A DNA stretch of 64,000 bases from Sporomusa ovata DSM 2662 (GCF_000445445.1 NZ_ASXP01000006.1:62001-126000); one strand, 5' to 3'; positions 52,437-61,217 are shown, counted from the stretch's first letter. The notes: generated by a model not told the origin, from the sequence alone. Program-made: numbers and translations.

Positions 52437-53996
52437 TCATAGCACCAATATTCCTCTCTCATCATACACGCTAGCCTTATTCACATTCCTTATAGCGCGA
52501 TCCAATGCCATAATCAATGCCACTGCACCATCAATCCGCTCGGTGCTTTTTTCTTTGTCTGGCTTAAGATTGCCAGCGGGATCGGTTTTGACATAGATAT
52601 TATCCATCATCCATCTGAGCACTGGGTTACCGCCATGTGCAATATTCTTCTCTAAAGTAAGCTTCATGAGTTCTTTAGTTGCTGGCGACATATCCTTGTA
52701 CCCTTGTCCAAAAGGAATGACGGTAAAACCCATGCCCTCTAAGTTCTGTACCATCTGCACAGCGCCCCATCTGTCGAAGGCTATTTCCTTGATGTTGTAT
52801 ATAGTATGGAGTTCTTCAATAAAGGCTTCGATAAAGCCGTAATGGACCACATTACCTTGGGTGGTCTTAATGTAGCCCTGCTGCTGCCAGATGTCATAGG
52901 GCACATGATCTCGCCGAACTCTTGTGGCCAAGTTATCTTCAGGAATCCAAAAGTATGGCAGCACTATAAATTTTTCAGTGCTATCACATGGCGGGAATAC
53001 CAGGACAAAGGCGGTAATATCTGTGGTGCTTGATAAATCCAGTCCCCCGTAGCATATTCTGCCGCGTAAGCTTTCAAGATAGATGGGAAAAGCACATTCA
53101 TCCCAGCGGTCCATCTGCATCCAGCGAACCGATTGTTTTACCCACTGGTTGAGCCGCAGTTGCCGGAATAGGTTCTCTTCGGCTAGGTTTTCCTTGGCAC
53201 TTTGAAAAGCAGCTCTGACTTTCTCTATATCTATGGTATAGCCAAGCGATGGGTTGGCTATATACCAATTTTTTTCGTTAGCCCAATCGTCGGTATCTTC
53301 TATGCCATAAATGACCGGATAAAAAGTTGGGTCAATTTTTCTTCCGGCTAGTATATCCTTTGCTTTCTGATGTACCTCATAACAAATTGAGTTTCGATCA
53401 TTGCCAGCCGTAGTGATTAAGAAAAATAAAGGTTGCGTTCTAGCATCGCCGGAGCCCTTGGTCATGACATCATAAAGGTTACGATTGGGCTGCGCATGAA
53501 GTTCGTCCATTATACAGGCATGAACATTTAATCCATGCTTAGTATAGGCTTCGGCTGAAAGTACTTGGTAGAAGCTATTGGTGGGCTGATAAACTAGACG
53601 CTTGACTGACATTATGGGCTTAATCCGCTTTCGTAGCGCCGGGCATTGGTCAACCATATCGACCGCCACGTCAAATACAATGGACGCCTGTTGCCGATCC
53701 GAAGCGCAGCCATACACCTCGGCTCCCCACTCGTTATCGCCGCAAGTCATATATAGCGCCACTGCGGCGGCGATTTCCGACTTTCCATTTTTCTTGCTTA
53801 TTTCGATATATGCAGTATTGTACTGCCGATAGCCATTTTCTTTTACTGTTCCGAAAATGTCCCGGATAATTTGGTCTTGCCAAGGTAAGAGTGCAAAAGG
53901 CACACCATGCCACTGGCCTTTGGTGTGTTTTAAGCAGTTGATAAAGCTAACTGCATGCTGAGCTTTTGCCTCATCATACACTCTTCTTACCCCCAC
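52437..53996 (-). CDS. terL: Terminase large subunit
   Basis: 519 residues with ATPase Walker A-like SKKNGKSE (67-74), Walker B CIMDE (161-165) and a nuclease domain starting GGLDLSSTTDITAF. HK97/phage_terminase family. It packages DNA into the head and cuts concatemers. The start overlaps the end of the small-subunit gene by 23 bases. Confidence 0.94.
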   Translation of the reverse strand: MGVRRVYDEAKAQHAVSFINCLKHTKGQWHGVPFALLPWQDQIIRDIFGTVKENGYRQYNTAYIEISKKNGKSEIAAAVALYMTCGDNEWGAEVYGCASDRQQASIVFDVAVDMVDQCPALRKRIKPIMSVKRLVYQPTNSFYQVLSAEAYTKHGLNVHACIMDELHAQPNRNLYDVMTKGSGDARTQPLFFLITTAGNDRNSICYEVHQKAKDILAGRKIDPTFYPVIYGIEDTDDWANEKNWYIANPSLGYTIDIEKVRAAFQSAKENLAEENLFRQLRLNQWVKQSVRWMQMDRWDECAFPIYLESLRGRICYGGLDLSSTTDITAFVLVFPPCDSTEKFIVLPYFWIPEDNLATRVRRDHVPYDIWQQQGYIKTTQGNVVHYGFIEAFIEELHTIYNIKEIAFDRWGAVQMVQNLEGMGFTVIPFGQGYKDMSPATKELMKLTLEKNIAHGGNPVLRWMMDNIYVKTDPAGNLKPDKEKSTERIDGAVALIMALDRAIRNVNKASVYDERGILVL

Positions 53997-54459
53997 TTAG
54001 CAAAATCAGCTCCATCGGATCAGCCTCATTTTGCTGTCCAGCATCTGCAACAATTCGGCTCCGAGCGGATGGAGTCAGTCCAAACTGCTCGCAAAGTTTA
54101 TTCATGATTTTAAGGTAGGTCTGGGCGATGGATACCTGTGGTACCTGCTGCCAATAGCCTGATGGGGTTTTTACAATCGTGCCGTGCTTACTGATAAATT
54201 CTTCGGCTTCCTTCCACCGGGCATAGGCTTGGCAGTATCCGGCAAAGGCCGCCATATCAACAGTTGTTAGCAGTCCCAAATCTTCTAGCTGCTTAGTTAA
54301 TCGCCGCCATTCTTTTTTAGCTTCGGTATCAAGCCAGCTTGGGCATTTGGGTGCTTTTTTTACTGGTGTAGGTTCATTTGTATTAAGCTGTCGTTTACCC
54401 GGATTGCCTTCCAGTATTTTTAACGCTATCGGCTTTGGCTTCCTTCCTTTTTGGGCCAT
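53974..54459 (-). CDS. terS: Terminase small subunit, P27 family
   Basis: A protein of about 161 residues starting MAQKGRKPKPIALKILEGNPGKR, with WLDTEAKKEWRRL and a C-terminal helical part, the P27/TerS_2 family pattern. It recognises phage DNA for packaging. GGAGG precedes the ATG at 54459. Confidence 0.9.
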   Translation of the reverse strand: MAQKGRKPKPIALKILEGNPGKRQLNTNEPTPVKKAPKCPSWLDTEAKKEWRRLTKQLEDLGLLTTVDMAAFAGYCQAYARWKEAEEFISKHGTIVKTPSGYWQQVPQVSIAQTYLKIMNKLCEQFGLTPSARSRIVADAGQQNEADPMELILLSGGKKSV

Positions 54460-54484
54460 GGGTATCACCTCCTTTGCAAATAAA

Positions 54485-54512
54485 AAGAAGCCTACTTTCG
54501 TGTAAGCTCCTT
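54485..54512 (-). terminator. Probable intrinsic terminator
   Basis: AAGAAGCCTAC pairs with GTAAGCTCCTT (wobbles allowed) around a six-base loop. On the minus strand a T5 run follows. It separates the UDG-like gene from the packaging genes. Confidence 0.6.
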
Positions 54513-54538
54513 AATGTTTCTTAACATATATTGCAATC

Positions 54539-55147
54539 TTATAAAGTTATCGTTTTTAGTTTAGCAATCCGCTGCTCGTCAGTTTCATGTGGAGATGTCA
54601 AAATAAACGTCATTTTAATAATATCTTCGACCGGAGTTTTTTCTTTTAATGTTTCTAAGATGGTCTTTACCTGTTTAGTTTCTAAAGCCGCTTGCGATTT
54701 TTTGCCCATAGCTACAATAAATCGAGGTTTAAATAGCTCAATTTGTTGAGCTAGATATATTGAACAGTTTTCAAATATTGATTTAGGAAGCGTTTTGCTT
54801 CCTGTGCTACTTTTATCCCACCGACAATTAATGGCATCCGCTAAATAATACCCTTTATTTTTGAAATCTTCCAGGGTATCTACACAACCCAAACCAGCAC
54901 AATTAATGTATTTGAATAGTTTACTTCTAAAATCGCCCTTTGGGCCCGATAAGTCGTAGAAAAAACCATTTCCCACCTTAGGTGGTGATTCAGCGACAAA
55001 CATAATATTAATTCTAACTTGTTTCGGATAGTCATAATTAAGGCCAATCTCTTTGTGCCCAACACATAGCCCTTTGCCAGCATATCCACTACAAATTTGG
55101 CATGTTAGTACTGCATTTTTTATAGCCTCTGCCTTGCTTGAATCCAT
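54539..55147 (-). CDS. Uracil-DNA glycosylase superfamily protein
   Basis: 202 residues with a UDG-fold pattern: FVAESPPKVGNGFFYD near residue 50 (motif A region), CVDTLEDFKNKGYYLADAINC, and a final TSPHETD with the SPH motif. N-terminal CQIC and a lone C28 might form part of a metal site. Members remove deaminated bases or have become DNA-binding proteins, and the usual catalytic acidic residue is not clear here. It follows the GGCT-like gene by 22 bases, suggesting one transcript. Confidence 0.6.
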   Translation of the reverse strand: MDSSKAEAIKNAVLTCQICSGYAGKGLCVGHKEIGLNYDYPKQVRINIMFVAESPPKVGNGFFYDLSGPKGDFRSKLFKYINCAGLGCVDTLEDFKNKGYYLADAINCRWDKSSTGSKTLPKSIFENCSIYLAQQIELFKPRFIVAMGKKSQAALETKQVKTILETLKEKTPVEDIIKMTFILTSPHETDEQRIAKLKTITL

Positions 55148-55169
55148 TCTGCTTCACCCCACAATAGAT

Positions 55170-55619
55170 TTATGATAACTCTGCCTTAGTATTTGTCAAA
55201 GCTTCGTTTAACTGAGCTGTGTCAATTCCATTATCCTGATAGCCTTGACGAATTACATGAAAGTAATATTCACTGGGAATAGCAGGCATAGTTTCATATT
55301 GCTTGGCCATAACATACAGCATAGCCTCTTGTTCTCCGGCAGGCGTCGTAATGGTAACTATTTCTTTTCCATACAGTCTTGGGTAGCCCTCGTAACGATT
55401 TAGCTCTTGCTCACAATCTTTCGTGATTATCCAGAGCACAACCGGAACCGTACATCCAGCACTACGCTCCACATTTGCTACTCCAGTCTGTTTTCCCCGG
55501 AAGGTAAGTTTATAATCGAATAATTCACCTTTGCCAATAACCTTTGCCTTGGGGCAACGTTTCTTCATTTGCTTGAGGTTCAAATTACTGCCATAAGCAG
55601 CATAGATCTTTGTTTCCAT
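55170..55619 (-). CDS. Gamma-glutamylcyclotransferase-like (GGCT/AIG2) protein
   Basis: 149 residues with the signature YGSN (9-12), the strand FRGKQTGVANVERS and the acidic NRYEGYP loop typical of the family. GGCT enzymes release 5-oxoproline from gamma-glutamyl compounds. Its neighbour upstream on the same strand is an amidoligase, a pairing known from amidoligase gene neighbourhoods, so the two may make and break the same amide bond. Confidence 0.85.
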   Translation of the reverse strand: METKIYAAYGSNLNLKQMKKRCPKAKVIGKGELFDYKLTFRGKQTGVANVERSAGCTVPVVLWIITKDCEQELNRYEGYPRLYGKEIVTITTPAGEQEAMLYVMAKQYETMPAIPSEYYFHVIRQGYQDNGIDTAQLNEALTNTKAELS

Positions 55620-55663
55620 CAGTTTCTCCTTCGTACGTTCTAATCATATACCATCAAAGCCAA

Positions 55664-55684
55664 CAAGGGGCGTATTGCCCCTTG
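55664..55684 (-). terminator. Hairpin between amidoligase and GGCT genes
   Basis: CAAGGGGC pairs with GCCCCTTG around GTATT. The T content after it is modest, so termination may be partial. Confidence 0.55.
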
Positions 55685-55700
55685 CGGCCTATCCTTCATT

Positions 55701-56600
55701 TCAGGCGGCCTTCCTCCAGGCTGAGTTTCCACTAAGATTTCTCAAAAAATGGAGTCTACAGGTTTCAAACTCTTTTCCAATTAACCCAAGGCGAAGCATC
55801 CAGCATCTGAAGGTGTACTTTTCGTTGTCGGTGGTTGTTCGCTTGGCGCTGGCCGACTTTTGCGCTAAGGCTTGGTAGCTCAGGGCTAAACAAAATTGTA
55901 TGTAGGCTTTAATTTTTCCGGCGTGCAAGGTGCCGTTAAAAAGCCGGAACTCGATGGTGCCTTTGGTAAATACGCTATGTAAATTGCACCCGTGATACCG
56001 ACTGTTGTGGTAATGCCGTTCTCTACTTTCCTGCCCGTATCCATCATACCAAATATCGGCCAAAGCCGCTAAGGTTTTTGGCTTTTTCTTATTGATGGCA
56101 GTGATTAGGTCCTCGTTGACTTTTTTGCAATACCGCATTCTAGCACAATCAATCGCAAGGCTTTTGTAAAGTAGTTCTTCTTTACTGGCCATTAAGTTAA
56201 CCAAGTTTTTCAGGCTATTCGGGGTGTGGGGCTTGGCATCGACGTGGATGTGAATACCTGCATTGTATCGGCTGGTGCTTAAGGCTCCCGCCTTCCGCAA
56301 AAGTCTGACCAGTTCCTGCAATGGTTCGATATCTTCGTAGGTAAGAATCGGGCTTACCAATTCTACACTATATTCTTTATCCGCTGTGACTAATCTACCG
56401 TGTACTTTTTTCATGGTGGTAAGACTCCCATCGCTTACCAGTTTCCATGTTCTTCCTTTATTATCAGGTACCTGGTACTCGTCGTAGGCTCCACCCCGGT
56501 ATTCCGCTAGGCTACTAAAATATTTGGCAATAACGTTGGCCGCTTCTCTTCTTGTAATTCCTGTCATCTCAATTTCGATTCCGAATCTCTGTGTTTTCAT
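55701..56600 (-). CDS. Amidoligase-family protein
   Basis: 299 residues of the glutamine-synthetase/carboxylate-amine ligase fold. The N-terminal FGIEIEMTGI strand carries the metal-binding Glu pair, then VSDGSL, VELVSP, HIHVDA (His ligands) and EFRLFNGT near residue 225. Phage amidoligases are predicted to join amino acids or peptides through amide bonds using ATP, and the substrate is unknown. The C-terminal 60 residues are basic and less conserved-looking. A GGGGGCACAG stretch precedes the ATG. Confidence 0.85.
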   Translation of the reverse strand: MKTQRFGIEIEMTGITRREAANVIAKYFSSLAEYRGGAYDEYQVPDNKGRTWKLVSDGSLTTMKKVHGRLVTADKEYSVELVSPILTYEDIEPLQELVRLLRKAGALSTSRYNAGIHIHVDAKPHTPNSLKNLVNLMASKEELLYKSLAIDCARMRYCKKVNEDLITAINKKKPKTLAALADIWYDGYGQESRERHYHNSRYHGCNLHSVFTKGTIEFRLFNGTLHAGKIKAYIQFCLALSYQALAQKSASAKRTTTDNEKYTFRCWMLRLGLIGKEFETCRLHFLRNLSGNSAWRKAA

Positions 56601-56744
56601 TTGCTGTGCCCCCTTCGAGTGTGCTTCTTAGCTTAGTGTGTATATTAACTCTACAGAGGTTATATAGCCAGTTAATTATCTGATAATTGTATCATTTTAC
56701 TGAAAGTATACAGTATTGGGTTCTACGGGAAGTTCAATAACCAC

Positions 56745-57983
56745 CTACTGCTCTTTTTCTATATCTGCATAACTAATTTTGATTCCATTTCTCATAAGAA
56801 ACACGCTGTCATCACCGCCAACATGTTCAATAAATCTCTTAACTCCAACATCGACATATTTTTCATCAAGCTCACACGCAAAACAAATTCGATTTGTTTG
56901 CTCGCAGGCTATAATTGTGGAACCGCTTCCTGAGAATGGTTCCACCACAATGCAGTTAGACAGGCTACTGTTTTTTATCGGATAGGCTATTAGTGGCACT
57001 GGTTTGGTCGTCGGATGACTCTTGGATTTTGCTGGCCTGTCAAAATTCCAAACGGTAGTCTGCTTTCTGTCAGCATACCAATTATGCGGACCAGTCGGTT
57101 TCCAACCATAAAGAACCGGCTCATTTTGCCATTGGTAATCGCTTCGCCCGAGCACTAACGATTGTTTCACCCATTGGCATACACTCGACAGCTTAAAACC
57201 GGCATCGTTGAACGCATTTCTAAAATTCAGGCCTTCCGTATCTGCATGGAATATATAAATGGCACCGCCGTCGTCAAGAACTGTGTATACGTTTTTAAAA
57301 GCCGCTAATAGGAATTCATAAAACTCCCGACCTTTTAAGTTGTCATTTAAAATCAGTCTCTCATTTTCTTTGCCTGCTGTAAAATTAACCCCGAATGGGG
57401 GATCGGTAATACATAAGTTCGCTTTTTTCCCGTCCATGAGGGTTTCAATGTCAGATAACCTGGTGCTATCCCCACACAGTAACCTGTGTTTACCTAAAAG
57501 CCACACATCACCTTGCTTAGATATTGTCGGCTCTTTTAACGCTTCATCTACGTCAAAATCATCTTCCGTGATTTCCTTCGAGTGAACTTCGCTGAAAAGC
57601 TGATCAATCTCCGGAGGTTCAAAACCGGTGAAAGATACGTCATAGTCTAGAGACTGCAAATCTTTGATAAGTTCAGCCAGCAGATCCTTTTGCCACTCGC
57701 CCGTCACCTTATTCAAAGCTACATTCAGCGCTTTCTCCTTGGTTTTATCAATGTCAATCACAACACAGTCTATCTCGGTATAGCCAAGGGTCTTAAGTAC
57801 CGAGATGCGCTGGTGGCCGCCAATAACTGTTAGATCCTTATTAACAATAACCGGATCGACATAACCAAATTCGCTCACGCTGTTCTTAATCTTCTCAAAT
57901 TCTTTATCCCCAGACTTGAGCTTTTTCCTGGGATTATAGCTAGCCGGTATTAAACTTTCGATGGGTAACTTTTTAAATTCCAT
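56745..57983 (-). CDS. ParB-like nuclease domain fused to a DNA methyltransferase
   Basis: A protein of about 412 residues. Residues 1-110 form a ParB/sulfiredoxin-like domain (SLIPASYNPRKK, VIGGHQRISVL). Residues 150-410 form an amino-methyltransferase with TDPPFGVNF (motif IV) before VEPFSGSGSTI (motif I), the beta order. The target is N6-adenine or N4-cytosine, not predictable here. The ATG at 57983 with GGAG upstream is chosen. No cognate restriction gene was seen, so it is probably an orphan phage methylase protecting or regulating phage DNA. Confidence 0.9.
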   Translation of the reverse strand: MEFKKLPIESLIPASYNPRKKLKSGDKEFEKIKNSVSEFGYVDPVIVNKDLTVIGGHQRISVLKTLGYTEIDCVVIDIDKTKEKALNVALNKVTGEWQKDLLAELIKDLQSLDYDVSFTGFEPPEIDQLFSEVHSKEITEDDFDVDEALKEPTISKQGDVWLLGKHRLLCGDSTRLSDIETLMDGKKANLCITDPPFGVNFTAGKENERLILNDNLKGREFYEFLLAAFKNVYTVLDDGGAIYIFHADTEGLNFRNAFNDAGFKLSSVCQWVKQSLVLGRSDYQWQNEPVLYGWKPTGPHNWYADRKQTTVWNFDRPAKSKSHPTTKPVPLIAYPIKNSSLSNCIVVEPFSGSGSTIIACEQTNRICFACELDEKYVDVGVKRFIEHVGGDDSVFLMRNGIKISYADIEKEQ

Positions 57984-58410
57984 CTTCTTCACTCCAAAAC
58001 TTAAACTTAACAAAGCAATTATGACTACAGTACTTCCGCTGCTTGTTCCCATAGGCGCTAAATTTCCGGCCACAGTTTTGGCAGGTGTACTGATAGATCG
58101 CTGCTGGTTTTTTACTTCGCTTATCTTGATTTTCATTCCACCAGGTGTATCGGCAGGCATCCGAACAAAACCTTTTTCTCCTGCCATATTGCTTTTGCCG
58201 GATAGGATTTTTGCAGTGTAAGCACAAGGCATTTTTCTCTTTGATTACTTCCGAATTGAGTTCTACGACTTCCGCCGGGCCATTTAAATGGTGCCTTCTG
58301 CAGTAGCCTTTTATGGCGTCAACAGTGAGTTGCATTTCCCGGGCAATAGCTTTGTACCCTAGTCCCTGGAGCCTAAGTTTATAGATTTCTTCTTTTTGCT
58401 CCGGCGTCAT
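57973..58410 (-). CDS. Sigma-like HTH protein with two zinc fingers
   Basis: A protein of about 145 residues. MTPEQKEEIYKLRLQGLGYKAIAREM is a sigma region 4-like helix-turn-helix. Two treble-clef-like zinc modules follow: CLHCKNPI with FCSDACRYTWW, and CQNCGRKF with YCSHNC. AAGGGGAT precedes the ATG. It overlaps the methyltransferase by 11 bases and its zinc modules resemble those of the HNH protein at 58602, so they may share an origin. Confidence 0.7.
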   Translation of the reverse strand: MTPEQKEEIYKLRLQGLGYKAIAREMQLTVDAIKGYCRRHHLNGPAEVVELNSEVIKEKNALCLHCKNPIRQKQYGRRKRFCSDACRYTWWNENQDKRSKKPAAIYQYTCQNCGRKFSAYGNKQRKYCSHNCFVKFKFWSEEDGI

Positions 58411-58520
58411 GCGATATCCCCTTTCTTGTTTTGCGATTATACGTTTACGCAAAATAAATAACACGCCAGAACCCTGATACTACAAGGTCTGCGTGCCTCA
58501 AAATTGGTGGAGTTTCCGAT

Positions 58521-58560
58521 CCCCCTCCTGTTTATTGTGCGAAATTTCGCGCGGAGGGGG
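58521..58560. other. GC-rich stem-loop between two zinc-finger genes
   Basis: CCCCCTCC pairs with GGAGGGGG, and inside lies the 12-bp palindrome GCGAAATTTCGC. No T run follows on either strand. It may be a transcript-stability or binding element. Confidence 0.4.
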
Positions 58561-58601
58561 GCGGCGGCATTCTAGGCGTCGCCCGTGGAGGTAGATTACC
58601 C

Positions 58602-59390
58602 CTACCACCCTATCAAAGCTTCTTCGTGAAAATAATCAATCTTACTTCCTTTTAGTGAATTGCACCTACGATGTGCAAGCTGGCAATTGCTCATACAATG
58701 CAAACCGCCTTTTGATAAAGGAATAATATGGTCAATAGTTGCTCCCATTGGATTTGTTGGTGTTTTATCATACTCTACATACTCACCACAAATTTGACAG
58801 ATGGCCTTATCTCGCTTATATATTTTCTTAAAGCTAACCGGTTCAATATAAGCCTTTTGTAGCTGCTCTTTTCGATCCATCTTATACTCACGTTGAAAAT
58901 ATCGGTTACAGCATTCATCACTACAAAATTTTTTCCTTTTGGCATAATAGTTGGTTTTGAAAATATTTCCACACTCTGGACATTGTTTTTCAATAAATAA
59001 GTTCGTCTCTTTTACGGACACGAAGTTTTCTTTAAATCTGATCCGCTTAAATTCACGTCTGCAATGATCACTACAAAACTTTGAATTTCCTTTTCCTTTA
59101 AATTGACTACCACAAATTACACATGAAACTAAAGGCTTTGGCTCTTTCTGTTTTTTATTTTTATGAATATAATCAAAACTACATTCTCTACTGCAAAAAA
59201 TCCCTTTGCCTCCACTTTTCAAATTGAATTCAATACCACAGTTTTTGCAAATATACAATTTCCTTTGAGAAATTCCTACACATGCTATACTACAGAATTT
59301 CTGGTTTTTGTGAGTAGGTCTGAACTCCTGACCACATTGAAGGCATACGCTTATTTTATTTTTTAAAGATTGCTCAGACGATGCAATCAT
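58602..59390 (-). CDS. HNH endonuclease with four tandem zinc fingers
   Basis: A protein of about 262 residues. Four successive CxxC-x(12-16)-CSxxC modules (CLQCG/FCSIAC, CKNCG/FCSREC, CVICG/FCSDHC, CPECG/FCSDEC) are followed by a classical HNH domain: CQICGEYV, DHIIPLSKGG and CQLAHRRCNSLKG. The ATG at 59390 is used because AAGGAG lies nine bases upstream. The fingers probably give DNA specificity and the HNH domain cuts. It could be a homing or packaging nuclease. Confidence 0.82.
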   Translation of the reverse strand: MIASSEQSLKNKISVCLQCGQEFRPTHKNQKFCSIACVGISQRKLYICKNCGIEFNLKSGGKGIFCSRECSFDYIHKNKKQKEPKPLVSCVICGSQFKGKGNSKFCSDHCRREFKRIRFKENFVSVKETNLFIEKQCPECGNIFKTNYYAKRKKFCSDECCNRYFQREYKMDRKEQLQKAYIEPVSFKKIYKRDKAICQICGEYVEYDKTPTNPMGATIDHIIPLSKGGLHCMSNCQLAHRRCNSLKGSKIDYFHEEALIGW

Positions 59391-59422
59391 AAACCTACAC
59401 TCCTTATTTAATGGCATAAAAA

Positions 59423-59447
59423 AACACGCCCTAATTGCAAGCGTGTT
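59423..59447 (-). terminator. Intrinsic terminator after the HNH gene
   Basis: AACACGC pairs with GCGTGTT around an 11-base loop. On the minus strand a T7 run follows. It overlaps the stop of the gene ending at 59446. Confidence 0.78.
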
Positions 59448-59799
59448 AGTAACTGTACTCTTGAAACTGATCGGCTGTTCTGGTTTTCTTATCATGGCAT
59501 TTCTTACAAAGGGGTTGCCAGTTGCTTTGATCCCAAAACAGTACCTGATCACCGCGATGGGCTTTGATATGATCCACTACTGTAGCCGGAGTTAACTTCC
59601 CTTGGCTTTGGCAATTTCTGCAGAGGAGGTTGGCTTGTAAGAACTGTTTTCTTGCTTTTTGCCACTGACTATTATATCCACGCTCATGAGCACTGGCTCT
59701 GTCATGGCTATGTAGTTTACTATGAAACTCGCAATAGGCACCTGCTGTTAGGAGTGGACAACCTGGATGTTTGCAAGGTTTCTTTGGTTTCATTGGCAT
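59446..59799 (-). CDS. HNH endonuclease (packaging-associated type)
   Basis: 117 residues: N-terminal zinc-binding CKHPGCPLLTAGAYCEFH, then YNSQWQKARKQFL, CRNCQSQGKL and the HNH core VVDHIKAHRGDQVLFWD...CKKCHDKKT. Phage enzymes of this type (HK97 gp74-like) nick DNA and help terminase. It is close to the packaging genes but separated by the accessory block. Confidence 0.88.
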   Translation of the reverse strand: MPMKPKKPCKHPGCPLLTAGAYCEFHSKLHSHDRASAHERGYNSQWQKARKQFLQANLLCRNCQSQGKLTPATVVDHIKAHRGDQVLFWDQSNWQPLCKKCHDKKTRTADQFQEYSY

Positions 59800-59823
59800 G
59801 GAGGCACCACCTTTCGCGCATTA

Positions 59824-59937
59824 AAAAAGCCCTCAGAACTCGCGGTTCTAAAGGCGTTATCGTTATAACTATAATTATCTCATGATATTATCTTACCACA
59901 TAAAAATGCCCCAAAACGGACATTTTCGGGCATTTTC
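59824..59937 (-). repeat. Duplicated regulatory segment, copy A, with terminator hairpins
   Basis: About 114 bp shared with 60016-60127: GCCCTCAGA, TTATCGTTATAACTATAATT, CTCATGAT, ACACATAAAAA-like and CGGACATTTTC in the same order. Hairpins GCCCTCAGAAC/GTTCTAAAGGC (T6 on the minus strand) and AAAATGCCC/GGGCATTTT can form. It lies before the HNH gene. Confidence 0.72.
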
Positions 59938-60015
59938 AAAAAAATTGATCTTTTTATCCGGGAAATTATTACAAGTCTCTGTTAAGTGTACTGATATACA
60001 CAACTTCTTACATGG

Positions 60016-60127
60016 AAAAGCCCTCAGAGTTTATTACTCCGAAGGCTTTATCGTTATAACTATAATTCTCTCATGATTTTATTTTAACACATAAAAACAC
60101 CTCAAATCGGACATTTTCCGGCACTTT
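60016..60127 (-). repeat. Duplicated regulatory segment, copy B, with terminator hairpin
   Basis: The second copy of the 59824-59937 segment. The terminator stem is changed on both sides (GCCCTCAGAGT with ACTCCGAAGGC), so pairing is kept by compensating changes. It lies directly after the ArpU-like gene that ends at 60126. Confidence 0.72.
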
Positions 60128-60764
60128 ATAAATAATTTAATTCTACTGCCACAGAGTAAACAATATATTGCTTCCACCGCCTAATCGTCCGTTCATCAAC
60201 GCCAATTCGATACGCTAATCCAGCAGTTGTACATCTACCCTGCCAATACTCTTCCATAACGACCTTTTTATCATTGCTTATTCTACGATATGTTTTTTCA
60301 ATCGCTTTTTGGGTTTTCTCAAGTTCAATGATTTTTTTGTCCATACTTACTTTAACAGCTTTACTGGCAGTTGGATTACCAATTGCACTGCTTTTCCCTT
60401 CTTGTTTTTCAGGCGATTCCAATATGATTTCATTTTTTAGGTATTCCAGTTCTTTTAGCGTATTTTTGTATTGCCGAATTTCTTGTTCAACATACTTGTG
60501 AGTATTTCTACTTAGTCTATGCCTTTTTATGCAGACCGCTATATACTTATCATGTTCGATATCCAACCCATCACAAAGTGCTGCACACCATGCAGAGTGC
60601 AAAAATTTCTTCGCGTCGCAATGTTTAAAATCAATTTTGTTGTCCGCGCAAGATTCTCTGAACGTACACCAGTCAGGGCAACCCTTATTGTTTGCATAAT
60701 CATCACACGCTTTTTTTAAAATACCTGCAATTAGGTTTCTGGCTCCAATATCATCTATGCTCAT
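60126..60764 (-). CDS. Putative phage transcription regulator, ArpU/RinA-like C terminus
   Basis: 212 residues. The N-terminal part has a Cys-rich segment (CPDWC, CADN, HCDAKK, WCAALC) that may bind metal. A coiled coil (about 90-155) and a sigma-like helix-turn-helix follow at the end (MEEYWQGRCTTAGLAYRIGVDERTI, RRWKQYI). ArpU/RinA proteins activate late phage genes. It is placed upstream of the packaging region as expected. The N-terminal half is unassigned. Confidence 0.6.
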   Translation of the reverse strand: MSIDDIGARNLIAGILKKACDDYANNKGCPDWCTFRESCADNKIDFKHCDAKKFLHSAWCAALCDGLDIEHDKYIAVCIKRHRLSRNTHKYVEQEIRQYKNTLKELEYLKNEIILESPEKQEGKSSAIGNPTASKAVKVSMDKKIIELEKTQKAIEKTYRRISNDKKVVMEEYWQGRCTTAGLAYRIGVDERTIRRWKQYIVYSVAVELNYL

Positions 60765-60791
60765 GTCTTACTCCCCCATAATTTACAGCGT

Positions 60792-61217
60792 TTAAGCCAG
60801 TTCTTGTTTATTTAATCGAAGATCCAGTTCTTGTAACGTTTTTCCATGTAACCAGTAAATCGACCTAAGATCATAACCCATTTGCTCAGCTACATCTTCC
60901 CAGGTATTTCCTTCAAGATAGCGAAGTTCAAGGAGCATTTTACAGACTTGGTTGTCCACCTGAGAAATAAAGGCAGCCAACTCACGTTTTAGATCTACAA
61001 GCCGATCTATATCAGCATCAATCTCGCATTCCAGATCAACAAGTCTAGTGATCGCATTTTCCATGGGACTGTGTTTATCGGTACCACTCACACGCTGTGC
61101 ATGAATACTTCTGGTACCTTGGGTGGCCATTTCTCTTAGTGAAACCGTATGCCTTAGCTTATTATTAATCTTTCGATCTAGTCGGAAGGCCTGAGATAAA
61201 TATTCCTTGGCATTCAT
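60792..61217 (-). CDS. DUF1492/ArpU-like phage regulator
   Basis: 141 residues: a long coiled coil (about 50-95, CEIDADIDRLVDLKRELAAFI) and a C-terminal helix-turn-helix (YLEGNTWEDVAEQMGYDLRSIY). This is the layout of late-gene regulators in Gram-positive phages. Its ATG overlaps the stop of the small gene upstream. Confidence 0.75.
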   Translation of the reverse strand: MNAKEYLSQAFRLDRKINNKLRHTVSLREMATQGTRSIHAQRVSGTDKHSPMENAITRLVDLECEIDADIDRLVDLKRELAAFISQVDNQVCKMLLELRYLEGNTWEDVAEQMGYDLRSIYWLHGKTLQELDLRLNKQELA

